From positions 1-62,638 of the forward strand of contig JAFTKI010000005.1 of assembly GCA_017453335.1 (NCBI GenBank): a DNA stretch of 62,638 bases, written 5' to 3'. The position numbers and the translations under genes are program-made. This document shows positions 15,681 through 25,395 of this stretch, one piece after another; within the stretch, counting starts at the first letter, position 1, and every line of letters starts with the position of its first letter. The notes below the pieces were generated by a model. That model was given only the letters and a program-made list of their open reading frames with translations, was not told the origin of the DNA and made no database searches. This DNA is from Clostridia bacterium. Lineage in GTDB: Bacteria; Bacillota_A; Clostridia; Oscillospirales; CAG-272.

Positions 15681-16088
15681 TCAGATATACTTTTTAACCG
15701 TCTCGGATGCTTCCTCGATGGGCATGGAAACCGTCATCGACAGGTTGATGTTGATCTTCTCCAACAGCTTATCCAGCTCGACCAGAAGAGAATCAAACGC
15801 AGCCATGTCTCTCTGGCAGATACGAAGCGTTCCGTCAACGAACAGATCGGTAACGTCGTGGTTGCTTGCAAGAATACCTGCAATAAAGCCATACAGAGAC
15901 TGTGCATCGGTGATCATATATTCATCTGCGTTCACAAGGCGAGCCGCAGGCTTAATATCATATCTGAGCTGAGTACCCTTTTCAATGCATACAACGTCGC
16001 CCTTGGTGACCTCCAACGCGCCGTTGACCAGATTGATCAAGGTCTTGGTTTTTCCGGTTCCTTTTACGCCGATAATCAATTTTAACAT
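15681..16088 (-). CDS. Small P-loop ATP-binding protein of unknown role
   Basis: A 135-residue protein with a Walker A motif right at the N-terminus (GVKGTGKTKT, residues 7-16) and a possible Walker B in DLFVDGT. It is shorter than kinases or AAA+ proteins and has no further domain that I can name. It has its own consensus promoter (16142-16170) and GGAGG before the ATG, and is followed by a hairpin, so it is likely a single-gene transcript. It seems a real, well-expressed housekeeping gene of unknown function. Confidence 0.75.
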   Translation of the reverse strand: MLKLIIGVKGTGKTKTLINLVNGALEVTKGDVVCIEKGTQLRYDIKPAARLVNADEYMITDAQSLYGFIAGILASNHDVTDLFVDGTLRICQRDMAAFDSLLVELDKLLEKININLSMTVSMPIEEASETVKKYI

Positions 16089-16141
16089 AAGTGTTACCCT
16101 CCACTATTCCAACTGGAAACAAAAACTGCTTCCGTGTATTC

Positions 16142-16170
16142 ATTATAACAAATTCCGAGAGTAAAGTCAA
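16142..16170 (-). promoter_or_regulatory. Promoter for the P-loop gene
   Basis: TTGACT (16170-16165) and TATAAT (16147-16142) on the minus strand with a 17-base spacer. Confidence 0.8.
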
Positions 16171-16213
16171 GACTTTTTTTGGATATTTCCGTCACTTTTT
16201 CAAAAAAAGGAAA

Positions 16214-17554
16214 TTAGCCGTTCAAACGCTCCTCCAAGGCCGTGCGCAATTCCTCGTAGCCGGGCTTTCCGAGCAGTGCGAACATATTCTTTTTATAAGA
16301 CTCGACACCGGGCTGATCGAAGGGGTTGACCGCGAGGATATAGCCCGAGATCGCACATGCGAGCTCGAAGAAATACAGCACTTCACCCAAAACGAATGCG
16401 CTTCTCTCGCTGATCTCAATGAGAATATTGGGAACACCGCCGTCAACGTGTGCCAAGATCGTTCCCTGCATCGCCTTCTTTTTGACGTCGTTGAGCTCCA
16501 TTCCCGAGAGGAAGTTGAGCCCGTCGATGTTATCGGGATCGTTCGGGATCGCGAAGCGTGCGCCCGTATCTGTCACGTCAAGAACCGTTTCGAAGAGATT
16601 GCGGCTTCCATCCTGAACGAACTGACCCAGAGAGTGCAGATCGGTGGAGAAAATGACCGAGGCGGGGAAAATACCGCGCTGATCCTTGCCCTCGCTCTCA
16701 CCGTAAAGCTGCTTCCACCACTCGCTCAGCATCGTCGAGAAGGGCTCGTAGCTTGCAAGCACCTCAATACACTTTCCCTTGCGGTAGAGAATGTTACGGA
16801 TCGCGGCATAGCGATAGCAATCGTTTTTCTCAATATCCGCATCCACGTATGTATGGCTTGCGGAAGCGGCACCTGCCATCAACGCATCGATATCGATGCC
16901 CGCGACGGCAATGGGAAGAAGTCCGACTGCGGAAAGAACCGAAAAGCGTCCGCCCACGTCATCGGGAACGACGAAGGTCTCGTAGCCTGCGTCTGTCGAA
17001 AACTGCTTGAGTGTTCCGCGGGCTCGGTCGGTTGTCACGAAAATGCGCTCGCGCGCCCCCTCTTTTCCATACTTTTCCTCCAGCATCGTACGGAATACGC
17101 GGAATGCAACCGCGGGCTCGGTCGTGGTACCCGACTTGGAGATGACGTTTATGCAAACGTCGCGATCCTCGCACAGTGCAAGGATCTCGTTGAGAGAATC
17201 CGCACTGATGCTGTTACCTGCAAAATAGATATCAGGAGTATCTTTCTTGAGATTGTTGTACATAGGCGACTTGAGATACTCGATCACGGCACGCGCACCG
17301 AGATACGAGCCGCCGATTCCGATCACGACAAGAACGTCGCAGGACTTTTGAATTCTTGCGGCACATGCCTTGATGCGTGCAAACTCTTCCTTATCGTATT
17401 GCTCGGGCAGATCGACCCAACCGAGAAATTTGTTCCCGGGGCCGTTCTTTTCACGGAGCATCTTGTCGGCAAGAGTTACCTGTGCCTGCATCTGGGCGTA
17501 TTCGTTGGAGTTGATAAACGTAGAAACGTACTTGTCGTTCAGTTTGATTGACAT
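16214..17554 (-). CDS. pgi: Glucose-6-phosphate isomerase
   Basis: Interconverts glucose 6-phosphate and fructose 6-phosphate in glycolysis. At 446 residues it is the compact Firmicutes form. Family blocks seen are [40 protein letters not shown] and, near the C-terminus, [13 protein letters not shown]. The ATG at 17554 is preferred over a TTG eight codons earlier because only it lies downstream of AAGGA. Its own promoter is at 17596-17624. Confidence 0.95.
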   Translation of the reverse strand: MSIKLNDKYVSTFINSNEYAQMQAQVTLADKMLREKNGPGNKFLGWVDLPEQYDKEEFARIKACAARIQKSCDVLVVIGIGGSYLGARAVIEYLKSPMYNNLKKDTPDIYFAGNSISADSLNEILALCEDRDVCINVISKSGTTTEPAVAFRVFRTMLEEKYGKEGARERIFVTTDRARGTLKQFSTDAGYETFVVPDDVGGRFSVLSAVGLLPIAVAGIDIDALMAGAASASHTYVDADIEKNDCYRYAAIRNILYRKGKCIEVLASYEPFSTMLSEWWKQLYGESEGKDQRGIFPASVIFSTDLHSLGQFVQDGSRNLFETVLDVTDTGARFAIPNDPDNIDGLNFLSGMELNDVKKKAMQGTILAHVDGGVPNILIEISERSAFVLGEVLYFFELACAISGYILAVNPFDQPGVESYKKNMFALLGKPGYEELRTALEERLNG

Positions 17555-17595
17555 GGGGCTTTGACCATCCTTTTGCAATTGAAATAACAGAATTT

Positions 17596-17624
17596 ATTAT
17601 ACAACAACCGGTTTTGAATTACAA
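17596..17624 (-). promoter_or_regulatory. Promoter for pgi
   Basis: TTGTAA (17624-17619) and TATAAT (17601-17596) on the minus strand with a 17-base spacer. Confidence 0.78.
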
Positions 17625-17687
17625 GACCTTTTTGCAAAAAAAAGCACGAAAAATCAAAAAAGAATTTTTTTGCGCGACGATTCCTTT

Positions 17688-18893
17688 TCAAATCAGTAGA
17701 AATTTCGCAACCATTCTTCCAAAAATTGTAAAAAAGTTGATCTTTTCGACGGCTTTGGCGGCACGCACCTCTACGCTTCCAAGCACTTTCTTTCCCGAAA
17801 GATATTCCACCCGTCCCAACGCCTCACCTGCTCGGATCGGTGCCGCCAGGCTCTCAGGAACGCTGAATCTCGTCTCCACCGTCTTCAAATCACTCTTTGG
17901 CAGAACCTTTGTAAAGGAGGAATATTCCGTTTCGCAAAAATCGGATACGCCGCCCGTCACGGGGATCGGCTCGGTACACCCTTCCTGTGCCCGATAGAGT
18001 CCGTAATTGGCAAATCCCCAATCCAACAGCTGCGTTGCCGCCGCGTTGCGGCTGTCTCCAGATTCCGCTCCCATGATCACACAGATCAGAGAAAATCCGT
18101 CCCGCTCTGCCGTTACGCTGACGCAAAAGCCCGCTTTAGAGGTCGAACCCGTTTTAAGTCCCGTACAGCCACGGTAAAAGCGTACCAAGCGATTGGTATT
18201 GGTCAACCCAAACGCGCCGTCTCGAATGGTATCCATCCAGATGGAGCTGTATTGCAGAACAGTCGGGTGCCCGAGAAGCGCCTGTGACATCAACGCGATA
18301 TCCTTAGCACTGGTCAAATGCCGCTCCGCCGTATCGTCGAGCCCCGTCACGTTTTCAAAGCAGGTCGCCGTCATGCCAAGCTCGCGCGCTTTTGCGTTCA
18401 TTTTATCCACGAACACACTCACGCTTCCCGCAACGTGCTCGGCAAGCGCGACTGCCGCATCGTTCGCCGACGCAATCACGACACTTTTGAGCAGATCCTC
18501 CACCGTCATCTGTTCGCCTTCTTTCAAGTAGACCTGTGAACCACCCATAGAAGCGGCGTTCGCAGAAACCGTGACAGTATCGTCCAATCGCACGCGTTCC
18601 GCGTCGATCTCCTCCATCACAAGCAAAAGCGTCATGATCTTGGTCACGGAGGCAGGAGGCAATGCCTCCTCCGCGTTTTGCGTATAGAGCACCGTTCCCG
18701 TGGTGGCCTCCATCAGGATCGCGCTCTTGCAGTTCAGGGAAAGCGAGCTATCCTCAACACCGAATTCGGTCACGGGAACGCTGTCCTCTGTTTCGGCGAC
18801 ATCCTCCTGTGCTGCGGTGTTTACAAAAAGCCACGAGGGCAAGAACAGGACTGCGAGAAGAATTGCCGTCCAACGAAGCATTTTCTGTTTCAT
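17688..18893 (-). CDS. D-alanyl-D-alanine carboxypeptidase (DacF/PBP5 type)
   Basis: Trims the terminal D-Ala from peptidoglycan stem peptides outside the cell. The 401-residue protein starts MKQKMLRW with a hydrophobic signal segment ending near VNTAAQE. The penicillin-binding motifs are in order: SVTK (SxxK), SAND (SxN) and LKTGST (KTG). A C-terminal beta-domain and a short hydrophobic end (FTIFGRMVAKFLLI) fit membrane anchoring. The start at 18893 is chosen since GAGGTGA lies just before it; two in-frame codons upstream overlap that ribosome site. Related DacB/DacF proteins act in sporulation. Confidence 0.93.
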   Translation of the reverse strand: MKQKMLRWTAILLAVLFLPSWLFVNTAAQEDVAETEDSVPVTEFGVEDSSLSLNCKSAILMEATTGTVLYTQNAEEALPPASVTKIMTLLLVMEEIDAERVRLDDTVTVSANAASMGGSQVYLKEGEQMTVEDLLKSVVIASANDAAVALAEHVAGSVSVFVDKMNAKARELGMTATCFENVTGLDDTAERHLTSAKDIALMSQALLGHPTVLQYSSIWMDTIRDGAFGLTNTNRLVRFYRGCTGLKTGSTSKAGFCVSVTAERDGFSLICVIMGAESGDSRNAAATQLLDWGFANYGLYRAQEGCTEPIPVTGGVSDFCETEYSSFTKVLPKSDLKTVETRFSVPESLAAPIRAGEALGRVEYLSGKKVLGSVEVRAAKAVEKINFFTIFGRMVAKFLLI

Positions 18894-18986
18894 ATCCATC
18901 ACCTCGCCACATCTTATGTGCGAGATTGTAAAAATATGTTAAAATGGCTTGCGCAAGCACCGTTGCGCCTGCACAAGCCTTTGAGG

Positions 18987-20048
18987 TTATTTTACGGAAA
19001 ACTGGAACACCGTGGTATAATCGTACTTTTCACCGGGATTGAGAACGGTATCGGTGAAGTTCGGGTGGTTGATCGAATCGGGCATCTTCTGCGTCTCCAA
19101 GCAGAATGCGGACTGCACGCTCGCGGGATACCCACCCTTGAGCGGAGAATGGAGCTGATACATGAAGTTCCCCGAATAGAACTGGATACAGGGCTGATTG
19201 GTATAGACCTGCATGCATCTGCCACTGTTGGGATCGTATGCTTCCACACGCAGAACGGGCTCCTTCGTCTCGCCGCCCGTAAAGCAGAAGCAATGATCAT
19301 AGCCACCGGCGATTTTCAAATCCTCGTTGTTTTCAATGTCGAAATCGCGACCGATGGTTTTTCCCTCGCGGAAATCGAAGGGAGTGCCCTCAACCGATCG
19401 GATCTCGCCCGTGGGGATCAGGTTTTCGTTCGTGGGGATGTACGCATCGCAATCCATCTTCAGCACGTGATCGAAGATCTTCCCCGACGCATAACCGCCA
19501 AGGTTGAAATACGCGTGGTTGGTCAGGTTCAGGATGGTCTTTTGATCGGTCGTTGCCTCGTAACGGATGGAAAGCGCGTTGGTTTTGAGCAACGTATAGG
19601 TTACGGTGACAGTCAGCGTACCGGGATAGTTCTCGTCGCCGTCAGGAGAGACCAGTGTCAGAACCAAGGAAGGCTCCTCTCCATCCTTCGGCTCGACAGA
19701 CCAGACCTTGTGGGAAAAGCCTACCTTACCGCCGTGAAGCGAGTTGCCGTTGTTGTTCTGATAGATCTCGTATTTTTTGCCGTCGAGGTAGAACACGCCC
19801 CGGTTGATGCGATTGCCAACGCGACCGACCAGTGCACCGAGGTATCCCTTGTTGCTCGTATAGTCGTACAGAGCATCGTAACCCGCGACCACGTCCGAAA
19901 TTCTACCCATTCGATCGGGCACGCGCAATTCCATGATCGCTCCGCCGAACTCGCAAATGCGAACGCTCATACCCGAGGCGCTCATCATATTGTAGCTGTA
20001 AACGTCACAGCCGTTTTCCAGAGTACCGAAATACTGCTTTGTAATCAT
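18987..20048 (-). CDS. galM: Aldose 1-epimerase (galactose mutarotase)
   Basis: Interconverts alpha and beta anomers of galactose and other sugars. The 353-residue protein shows LGALVGRVGNRI, NSLHGG near residue 100 and LTNHAYFNLGG, which carry the substrate-binding Arg and catalytic His of the family. It follows galE by only six bases, so both belong to one leftward operon with the upstream nucleotidyltransferase. Confidence 0.93.
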   Translation of the reverse strand: MITKQYFGTLENGCDVYSYNMMSASGMSVRICEFGGAIMELRVPDRMGRISDVVAGYDALYDYTSNKGYLGALVGRVGNRINRGVFYLDGKKYEIYQNNNGNSLHGGKVGFSHKVWSVEPKDGEEPSLVLTLVSPDGDENYPGTLTVTVTYTLLKTNALSIRYEATTDQKTILNLTNHAYFNLGGYASGKIFDHVLKMDCDAYIPTNENLIPTGEIRSVEGTPFDFREGKTIGRDFDIENNEDLKIAGGYDHCFCFTGGETKEPVLRVEAYDPNSGRCMQVYTNQPCIQFYSGNFMYQLHSPLKGGYPASVQSAFCLETQKMPDSINHPNFTDTVLNPGEKYDYTTVFQFSVK

Positions 20049-20054
20049 ATCCTT

Positions 20055-21074
20055 TTATGCTCCTTCGTATCCGTTGGGGTTCTTTTTCATCCAGTTTGCA
20101 AGATCGCGGCACATGTCGTCAATGCCGTTCTCCGCCTGCCAGCCCAGCACCTCGGACGCCTTTGCGGGATCTGCGTAGCAGGTGGCAATGTCACCGGGGC
20201 GTCTTGCGGTGATCTTATAATTGACCGTCAAGCCCGTTGCCTTCTCGTATGCCTTTACGATATCCAGCACGGAGTAGCCGACACCCGTTCCGATGTTGAA
20301 ATACTCAACGCCCTGCACCTTTTCCGCACGCTCCAACGCCTTCAGATGCGCCTTTGCCAGATCGACCACGTGGATATAATCACGTACACCCGTTCCGTCG
20401 GGCGTAGGATAATCGTTACCGAACACAGAAAGATACGGCAATTGTCCCGCGGCAACCTTCGCAACGTAAGGCAACAGATTGTTCGGAATGCCCTTGGGAT
20501 TCTCGCCGATCAAGCCGCTCTTGTGCGCACCGATGGGATTAAAGTAGCGCAAAACGGAAACACTCCAATCGGGATCGGACACCCAAATGTCCTTCAAAAT
20601 ACGCTCGATCATCAGCTTGGTCTCACCGTAAGGGTTGGTGGTAGAGAGCGGAAAATCCTCGCGGATCGGGACGGTTTTGGGCATACCGTACACAGTTGCA
20701 GAGGAGCTGAACACGATGCGCTTTGCATTGTATTTGCCCATCAGCTCCACCAAGTTCAGTGTGCTGACGAGGTTATTATAATAGTAGAGTCCCGGCTTTG
20801 AAACCGATTCGCCCACTGCCTTCAAGCCCGCGAAATGGATCGCGGAATCAATATCGGGGTTCTCGACGAAAACCTGCTCCAGTGCAGCCTTGTCGCACAG
20901 ATCGACTTCGTAGGAACGGAAATCCCGTCCCGTGATCTCCTTGACGCGCTCAAGCGCCACGGGAGAGCTGTTACAGTAATTATCCGCGATAACGACATCG
21001 TACCCTGCATTCAAAAATTCAACTGCCGTATGAGAGCCGATAAAGCCGGCGCCGCCCGTAATCAAAATAGCCAT
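20055..21074 (-). CDS. galE: UDP-glucose 4-epimerase
   Basis: Interconverts UDP-glucose and UDP-galactose using bound NAD. The 339-residue short-chain dehydrogenase fold protein has the Rossmann motif GGAGFIGSHT at residues 7-16 and the catalytic YxxxK as YGETK, with SSSATVYG before it. It is the middle gene of the operon with a nucleotidyltransferase and galM, making a Leloir-type or cell-wall sugar precursor set. Confidence 0.95.
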   Translation of the reverse strand: MAILITGGAGFIGSHTAVEFLNAGYDVVIADNYCNSSPVALERVKEITGRDFRSYEVDLCDKAALEQVFVENPDIDSAIHFAGLKAVGESVSKPGLYYYNNLVSTLNLVELMGKYNAKRIVFSSSATVYGMPKTVPIREDFPLSTTNPYGETKLMIERILKDIWVSDPDWSVSVLRYFNPIGAHKSGLIGENPKGIPNNLLPYVAKVAAGQLPYLSVFGNDYPTPDGTGVRDYIHVVDLAKAHLKALERAEKVQGVEYFNIGTGVGYSVLDIVKAYEKATGLTVNYKITARRPGDIATCYADPAKASEVLGWQAENGIDDMCRDLANWMKKNPNGYEGA

Positions 21075-21098
21075 TTATAAGTTCTTCCTTTCCGTATA

Positions 21099-21998
21099 TC
21101 AATTCCAAAGAGATGCGGGATATTCGCCCGAGCGGATCAGCTCGGCGATTGCCGCCTTGACGCGCGCTTTATCCTCGGGATAAGTCACGCCCTGCCAATG
21201 AGAGGCGGTTGGATACACGGCAACCGTACAGTCGCCACTCTTCTGTTGCTCATCCACCGCCGCGGGCAGATAAAACTCCGCCTTAAGCGGATTGTCGCCA
21301 AGCCCCTCGAGGAAACGCGTAAAGCTTCCCTCCAGCTTTTGGAAGATGGCGGGCGTAAATCCCCAGCAGTTCATCGAAACGATGGTCTCGAACGGAAGAT
21401 CCACCCAAGTCTCACCGTCATCCGCAAGATACGCGGCACAGGTATCTTTTTTCATGATCTTGGTGCGCTCGGTCACGCTGCGAAGCATACCGTCGGTTCC
21501 AACCTCACACTGACCGCGTGACACGGTTCCGTTTTCGGTGAGGGTGTTGCCCAGCGCGAAGCCCACCATGCAATGCTGCGCGGCAGACGCCGTGCGCAGA
21601 TGCTTTGCCAATTGCATAAAGGTGTCTCTGCCATAATAATCGTCGGCATTGATCACCGCGAAATTCTCCTTCACGATATCACGCACGCAGTAGATCGCGT
21701 GTCCTGTTCCCCAAGGCTTGATACGTCCATTTGGCACCGAAAAACCATCGGGCAGATCGTCCGCCTTCTGGAATGCATACGAGACCTCGATCTTTTCAGC
21801 GATGCGATTGCCGATGGTCTCACGGAACAGTTCCAAATTTTCTTCCTTAATAATAAATACAACCTTATCAAAGCCCGCGCGAATGGCATCGTACACGGAA
21901 AAATCGATGATAAAATTGCCTGCGTCGGTCATAGGATCCAATTGCTTGAGTCCGCCGTAGCGAGAACCCATTCCCGCCGCAAGAATTACGAGCGTCAT
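21099..21998 (-). CDS. Sugar nucleotidyltransferase
   Basis: A 299-residue GT-A-fold nucleotidyltransferase: ILAAGMGSRYGGLKQL at the N-terminus (the nucleotide loop) and NADDYYGRDTF for metal binding. It is of the group annotated as NTP-transferase domain proteins close to UTP-glucose-1-phosphate uridylyltransferases, but the exact sugar is not evident. First gene of the leftward operon with galE and galM, so UDP-glucose or UDP-galactose supply is the likely purpose. Promoter at 22032-22060. Confidence 0.88.
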   Translation of the reverse strand: MTLVILAAGMGSRYGGLKQLDPMTDAGNFIIDFSVYDAIRAGFDKVVFIIKEENLELFRETIGNRIAEKIEVSYAFQKADDLPDGFSVPNGRIKPWGTGHAIYCVRDIVKENFAVINADDYYGRDTFMQLAKHLRTASAAQHCMVGFALGNTLTENGTVSRGQCEVGTDGMLRSVTERTKIMKKDTCAAYLADDGETWVDLPFETIVSMNCWGFTPAIFQKLEGSFTRFLEGLGDNPLKAEFYLPAAVDEQQKSGDCTVAVYPTASHWQGVTYPEDKARVKAAIAELIRSGEYPASLWN

Positions 21999-22031
21999 AT
22001 CAAAAAGCCTCCTTAAAGTTTGCTAAATTTT

Positions 22032-22060
22032 ATTATACAATAAAAAAGACGGCTTGTAAA
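22032..22060 (-). promoter_or_regulatory. Promoter of the nucleotidyltransferase-galE-galM operon
   Basis: TTTACA (22060-22055) and TATAAT (22037-22032) on the minus strand, 17-base spacer. It is divergent from the Crp/Fnr promoter about 80 bases away. Confidence 0.8.
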
Positions 22061-22137
22061 GTGGTTTCCCGAAATTTTAATGAAATTTCTCCGTTTTTTA
22101 ACAGATCAAAATATTTTTCAAAAAGCCGATTTCTCTA

Positions 22138-22166
22138 TTGACAAGTCTTTAACAATATGCTATAAT
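22138..22166 (+). promoter_or_regulatory. Promoter of the crp/fnr-hydE-hydG-hydF operon
   Basis: Perfect TTGACA at 22138-22143 and TATAAT at 22161-22166, 17 bases apart. Transcription should begin near 22173, which leaves only the TTG at 22199 as the start codon for the first gene. Confidence 0.88.
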
Positions 22167-22198
22167 TGTCTCAAATGATACAAAAAGGAGGTGCGCAA

Positions 22199-22864
22199 TT
22201 GCTTTCGAGACAGGATCAAGATGCCCTGTTCTGCAACGCTTTTTTGCGTGGTGTTGACCGTGAAAAGGCTCTTTCGATATTTTCGGAGCATCATTGCTCA
22301 ATCTTATGCTATTCGGAAGGCGAGATCATTCATTCCCCGTCCATACACGAAAAAAAGCTTGGAATCATTCTGGACGGCAAGGCAAGCGTTACCACGAAGG
22401 ATCCCTCCAAGAAGGCACTTCTGCGTTTTCTGGAGGAGGGAGACCTGTTCGGCGTGGCAAACCTCTTTACCGACGAACCCTTTGTCAGCGTCATCCGCGC
22501 AGAGAAAAAATGCCGTGTATTTTGCATGAGTGACGCGGCAATTCGGGCACTTTTAGAGTCCGACACGGCGTTTCTTTACCGCTATCTCGCGTTTTTGTCG
22601 GGACGCGTTTGCTATCTCAACAAAAAGATCGGATATCTGACTGCGGGAAGCGCCGAGCGGCGACTGGCACTTTACCTGTGCTCCTTTGAAAGCACGCAAT
22701 TTTCGCTTGACACGTCGCTTTCTTCCCTTTCGGAGCTGTTGGACGTCGGGCGCGCCTCACTGTATCGGGCGTTTGATTGCCTATGTGCCGACGGGTGGAT
22801 CCGAAAGGAAGGCAGGCAGGTCACGATCCCCGACATCCAAGCCCTTCGCTCGGCGTATCAATAG
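22199..22864 (+). CDS. Crp/Fnr-family transcriptional regulator
   Basis: A 221-residue regulator with an N-terminal cyclic-nucleotide-binding-like beta-barrel (LGIILDGKASVTTKD, EEGDLFGVANLF) and a C-terminal helix-turn-helix (LSSLSELLDVGRASLYRAFDCL). The start is a TTG at 22199, seven bases after AGGAGG and about 25 bases after the predicted transcription start. The Cys residues near the N-terminus (residues 13 and about 30-35) are few, and I see no clear Fnr-type iron-sulfur quartet, so the signal is unknown. It heads the operon with hydE, hydG and hydF. This suggests it adjusts [FeFe]-hydrogenase maturation to redox or metabolic state. Confidence 0.88.
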   Translation: MLSRQDQDALFCNAFLRGVDREKALSIFSEHHCSILCYSEGEIIHSPSIHEKKLGIILDGKASVTTKDPSKKALLRFLEEGDLFGVANLFTDEPFVSVIRAEKKCRVFCMSDAAIRALLESDTAFLYRYLAFLSGRVCYLNKKIGYLTAGSAERRLALYLCSFESTQFSLDTSLSSLSELLDVGRASLYRAFDCLCADGWIRKEGRQVTIPDIQALRSAYQ

Positions 22865-22908
22865 CAGTAAAAGGCCGATTATCTCCAAAAGAAAGGTGGA
22901 AGAAGCGT

Positions 22909-23946
22909 ATGCTCTCCTTGTTGGAAAAGCTGGAAAAAAAACATACACTCACCGAGGCGGAATATTTATATCTGTTAGAGCATCGAAGTGATGACCTGAT
23001 GAGTACATTGACAGAAAAAGCCGTTCGGGTACGAAAAGAAAATTACGGCACAGACGTGTACGTTCGCGGGTTGATTGAATTTACAAATTATTGCAAAAAC
23101 AACTGTTATTATTGCGGCATCCGCGCGGGTAACAAAAAGGCAGAGCGTTATCGCCTTTCCGAAGAGGAGATTCTATCCTGCTGTGCGCTCGGATACGCCA
23201 TCGGATACCGCACTTTCGTTCTGCAGGGCGGCGAGGATCCTTATTTCACACGGCTGAAGATCGAAAAGCTTGTGTACAAGATCAAGGAAGCATATCCCGA
23301 TTGTGCGCTTACGCTGTCCGTCGGAGAACACCCAAAAGATACCTATCAGGCATGGTTTGATGCGGGGGCTGACCGATATCTCCTGCGCCATGAAACAGCA
23401 GATTGCGATCACTATTCCCTCCTGCATCCCAAGGAACTGACATTGGAAAACCGCAAGCGCTGTTTATATGAGTTGAAGGAGATCGGTTATCAGGTCGGCT
23501 GCGGATTGATGGTCGGTTCTCCCGGGCAAACGAATGCGCATCTGGCAAAGGACTTGAAATTTATTGAAGAATTTGAACCTCATATGGTTGGAATCGGGCC
23601 GTTTATTCCACATGCGGACACGCCTTTTGCCGAATCCCCCCCGGGCGACCTAAGCCTTACCTTGTTTTTATTAGCACTGGTTCGGCTGATTCACCCTACG
23701 GTTCTCCTCCCCGCCACGACCGCGCTCGGAAGTCTTCTGAAAAACGGACGTGAGCTTGGCATTCTGGCGGGAGCAAACGTCTGCATGCCAAACCTTTCCC
23801 CAAGAGAGGTTCGGCAAAAATATATGCTCTATAATAATAAATTAATTTCGGGTGCAGAATCCGCCGAGGAATTTTCTAAGCTATCCGAGCGAATGAAGCG
23901 CATCGGTTATACGATCGTTGTTGCTCGCGGCGACTGTAAACGATGA
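22909..23946 (+). CDS. hydE: [FeFe]-hydrogenase maturase HydE (radical SAM)
   Basis: One of three proteins that build the H-cluster of [FeFe]-hydrogenase. HydE acts on the Fe-CO-CN-cysteine synthon made by HydG. The 345-residue protein has the radical SAM motif in YCKNNCYYCGI (CxxxCxxC) followed by the family block GEDPYFT and a TIM-barrel body. The ATG at 22909 follows AAAGGTGG. It begins 44 bases after the regulator and is followed by hydG after 22 bases. Confidence 0.94.
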   Translation: MLSLLEKLEKKHTLTEAEYLYLLEHRSDDLMSTLTEKAVRVRKENYGTDVYVRGLIEFTNYCKNNCYYCGIRAGNKKAERYRLSEEEILSCCALGYAIGYRTFVLQGGEDPYFTRLKIEKLVYKIKEAYPDCALTLSVGEHPKDTYQAWFDAGADRYLLRHETADCDHYSLLHPKELTLENRKRCLYELKEIGYQVGCGLMVGSPGQTNAHLAKDLKFIEEFEPHMVGIGPFIPHADTPFAESPPGDLSLTLFLLALVRLIHPTVLLPATTALGSLLKNGRELGILAGANVCMPNLSPREVRQKYMLYNNKLISGAESAEEFSKLSERMKRIGYTIVVARGDCKR

Positions 23947-23968
23947 AAAAACGAAAGGACGAAAGAAT

Positions 23969-25387
23969 ATGTACAATCCCAAATCAATGAAAGCCGAAGA
24001 ATTTATCGATCATCAGGAGATAGAAGAAACGCTTGCTTATGCAGACGCACACAAGACAGATGCGGCGCTGATCTCTTCCATCATCGAAAAAGCCAAGCTC
24101 CGTCGCGGTCTTTCCCACCGCGAGGCGTCTGTTCTGCTTGCATGCGAGCTGGAGGATAAAAATCAAGAGATATATGCCCTCGCCAAGCAGATCAAGCAGG
24201 ATTTCTATGGCAACCGCATCGTAATGTTCGCCCCCCTGTATCTTTCCAACTATTGCGTAAACGGTTGTCTGTATTGTCCCTATCATCTGAAGAACAAGCA
24301 TATTGCGAGAAAAAAGTTGACACAGGAAGAGATCAAAGCGGAGGTCATCGCCTTGCAGGATATGGGTCACAAGAGACTTGCGCTGGAAACGGGAGAGGAT
24401 CCCGTACATAATCCCATCGAGTACGTTTTGGAATCCATCAAGACCATCTATTCCATTAAGCACAAAAACGGTGCGATCCGACGTGTCAATGTCAACATCG
24501 CTGCAACAACGGTGGAAAATTACAGAAAGCTTAAGGAAGCAGGCATCGGAACTTATATACTGTTCCAGGAGACCTACCACAAGGAGAGCTATGAACGCTT
24601 GCACCCGACGGGCCCCAAGAGCAACTATGCATATCATACGGAGGCGCACGACCGAGCTATGATGGGCGGCATCGACGACGTTGGCTTCGGCGTTCTGTTC
24701 GGGCTGGAGCTTTACCGATATGAATTTGCAGGGCTTTTGATGCACGCGGAGCATATGGAGGCAGTGTTCGGCGTAGGCCCGCACACCATCAGTGTCCCGC
24801 GTATCTGTCCTGCCGACGATATTGATCCCGGTGAATTCGACAACGGTATTTCCGAGGACATCTTTGCGAAAATCGTTGCTTGTATCCGCGTCGCCGTTCC
24901 CTACACGGGAATGATCATCTCCACCCGTGAGTCTCCCAAGGCGCGTCAGCGTGTGTTGGAGCTGGGCGTTTCCCAAATTTCGGGCGGCTCGCGCACCAGC
25001 GTCGGCGGATACGCAGAGGAGGAGCCCGAGGAGGAAAACTCCGCGCAGTTTGATCTTTCCGACCGCAGAACACTGGACGAGGTCGTTTGCTGGTTAATGG
25101 AGCTGGGACACGTACCGTCCTTCTGCACTGCATGCTACCGTGAAGGACGAACAGGCGATCGTTTTATGGCGCTTTGTAAATCGGGACAGATTCACAACTG
25201 CTGTCTCCCTAACGCGCTGATGACGCTTAAGGAATATCTGGAGGATTACGCCTCCGACAAAACACGCACGGTCGGCGAGAAGCTGATCGCACGGGAGCTG
25301 GAAGCCATTCCCAAGGAAAAGGTTCGTGAAATCGTTGCAGAACGCCTTCAAAAGATTGCCGCTGGCGAACGCGATTTCCGTTTTTGA
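23969..25387 (+). CDS. hydG: [FeFe]-hydrogenase maturase HydG (radical SAM, tyrosine-cleaving)
   Basis: Splits tyrosine to supply CO and CN for the hydrogenase diiron site. At 472 residues it has the N-terminal radical SAM cluster motif CVNGCLYC and the C-terminal second-cluster motif CTACYREGRTGDRF with further Cys in the HNCCLPNAL segment, as in all HydG. The ATG at 23969 follows AAAGGA. It stands between hydE and hydF. ThiH is the nearest paralog, but the C-terminal extension and neighbours settle the call. Confidence 0.95.
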   Translation: MYNPKSMKAEEFIDHQEIEETLAYADAHKTDAALISSIIEKAKLRRGLSHREASVLLACELEDKNQEIYALAKQIKQDFYGNRIVMFAPLYLSNYCVNGCLYCPYHLKNKHIARKKLTQEEIKAEVIALQDMGHKRLALETGEDPVHNPIEYVLESIKTIYSIKHKNGAIRRVNVNIAATTVENYRKLKEAGIGTYILFQETYHKESYERLHPTGPKSNYAYHTEAHDRAMMGGIDDVGFGVLFGLELYRYEFAGLLMHAEHMEAVFGVGPHTISVPRICPADDIDPGEFDNGISEDIFAKIVACIRVAVPYTGMIISTRESPKARQRVLELGVSQISGGSRTSVGGYAEEEPEEENSAQFDLSDRRTLDEVVCWLMELGHVPSFCTACYREGRTGDRFMALCKSGQIHNCCLPNALMTLKEYLEDYASDKTRTVGEKLIARELEAIPKEKVREIVAERLQKIAAGERDFRF

Positions 25388-25395
25388 GGTGCTTT

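Noticed and set aside
18678..20801. A 707-codon open frame on the plus strand over dac, galM and galE
   Set aside because: Antisense shadow of three recognised genes; the translation shows no domain or natural composition.
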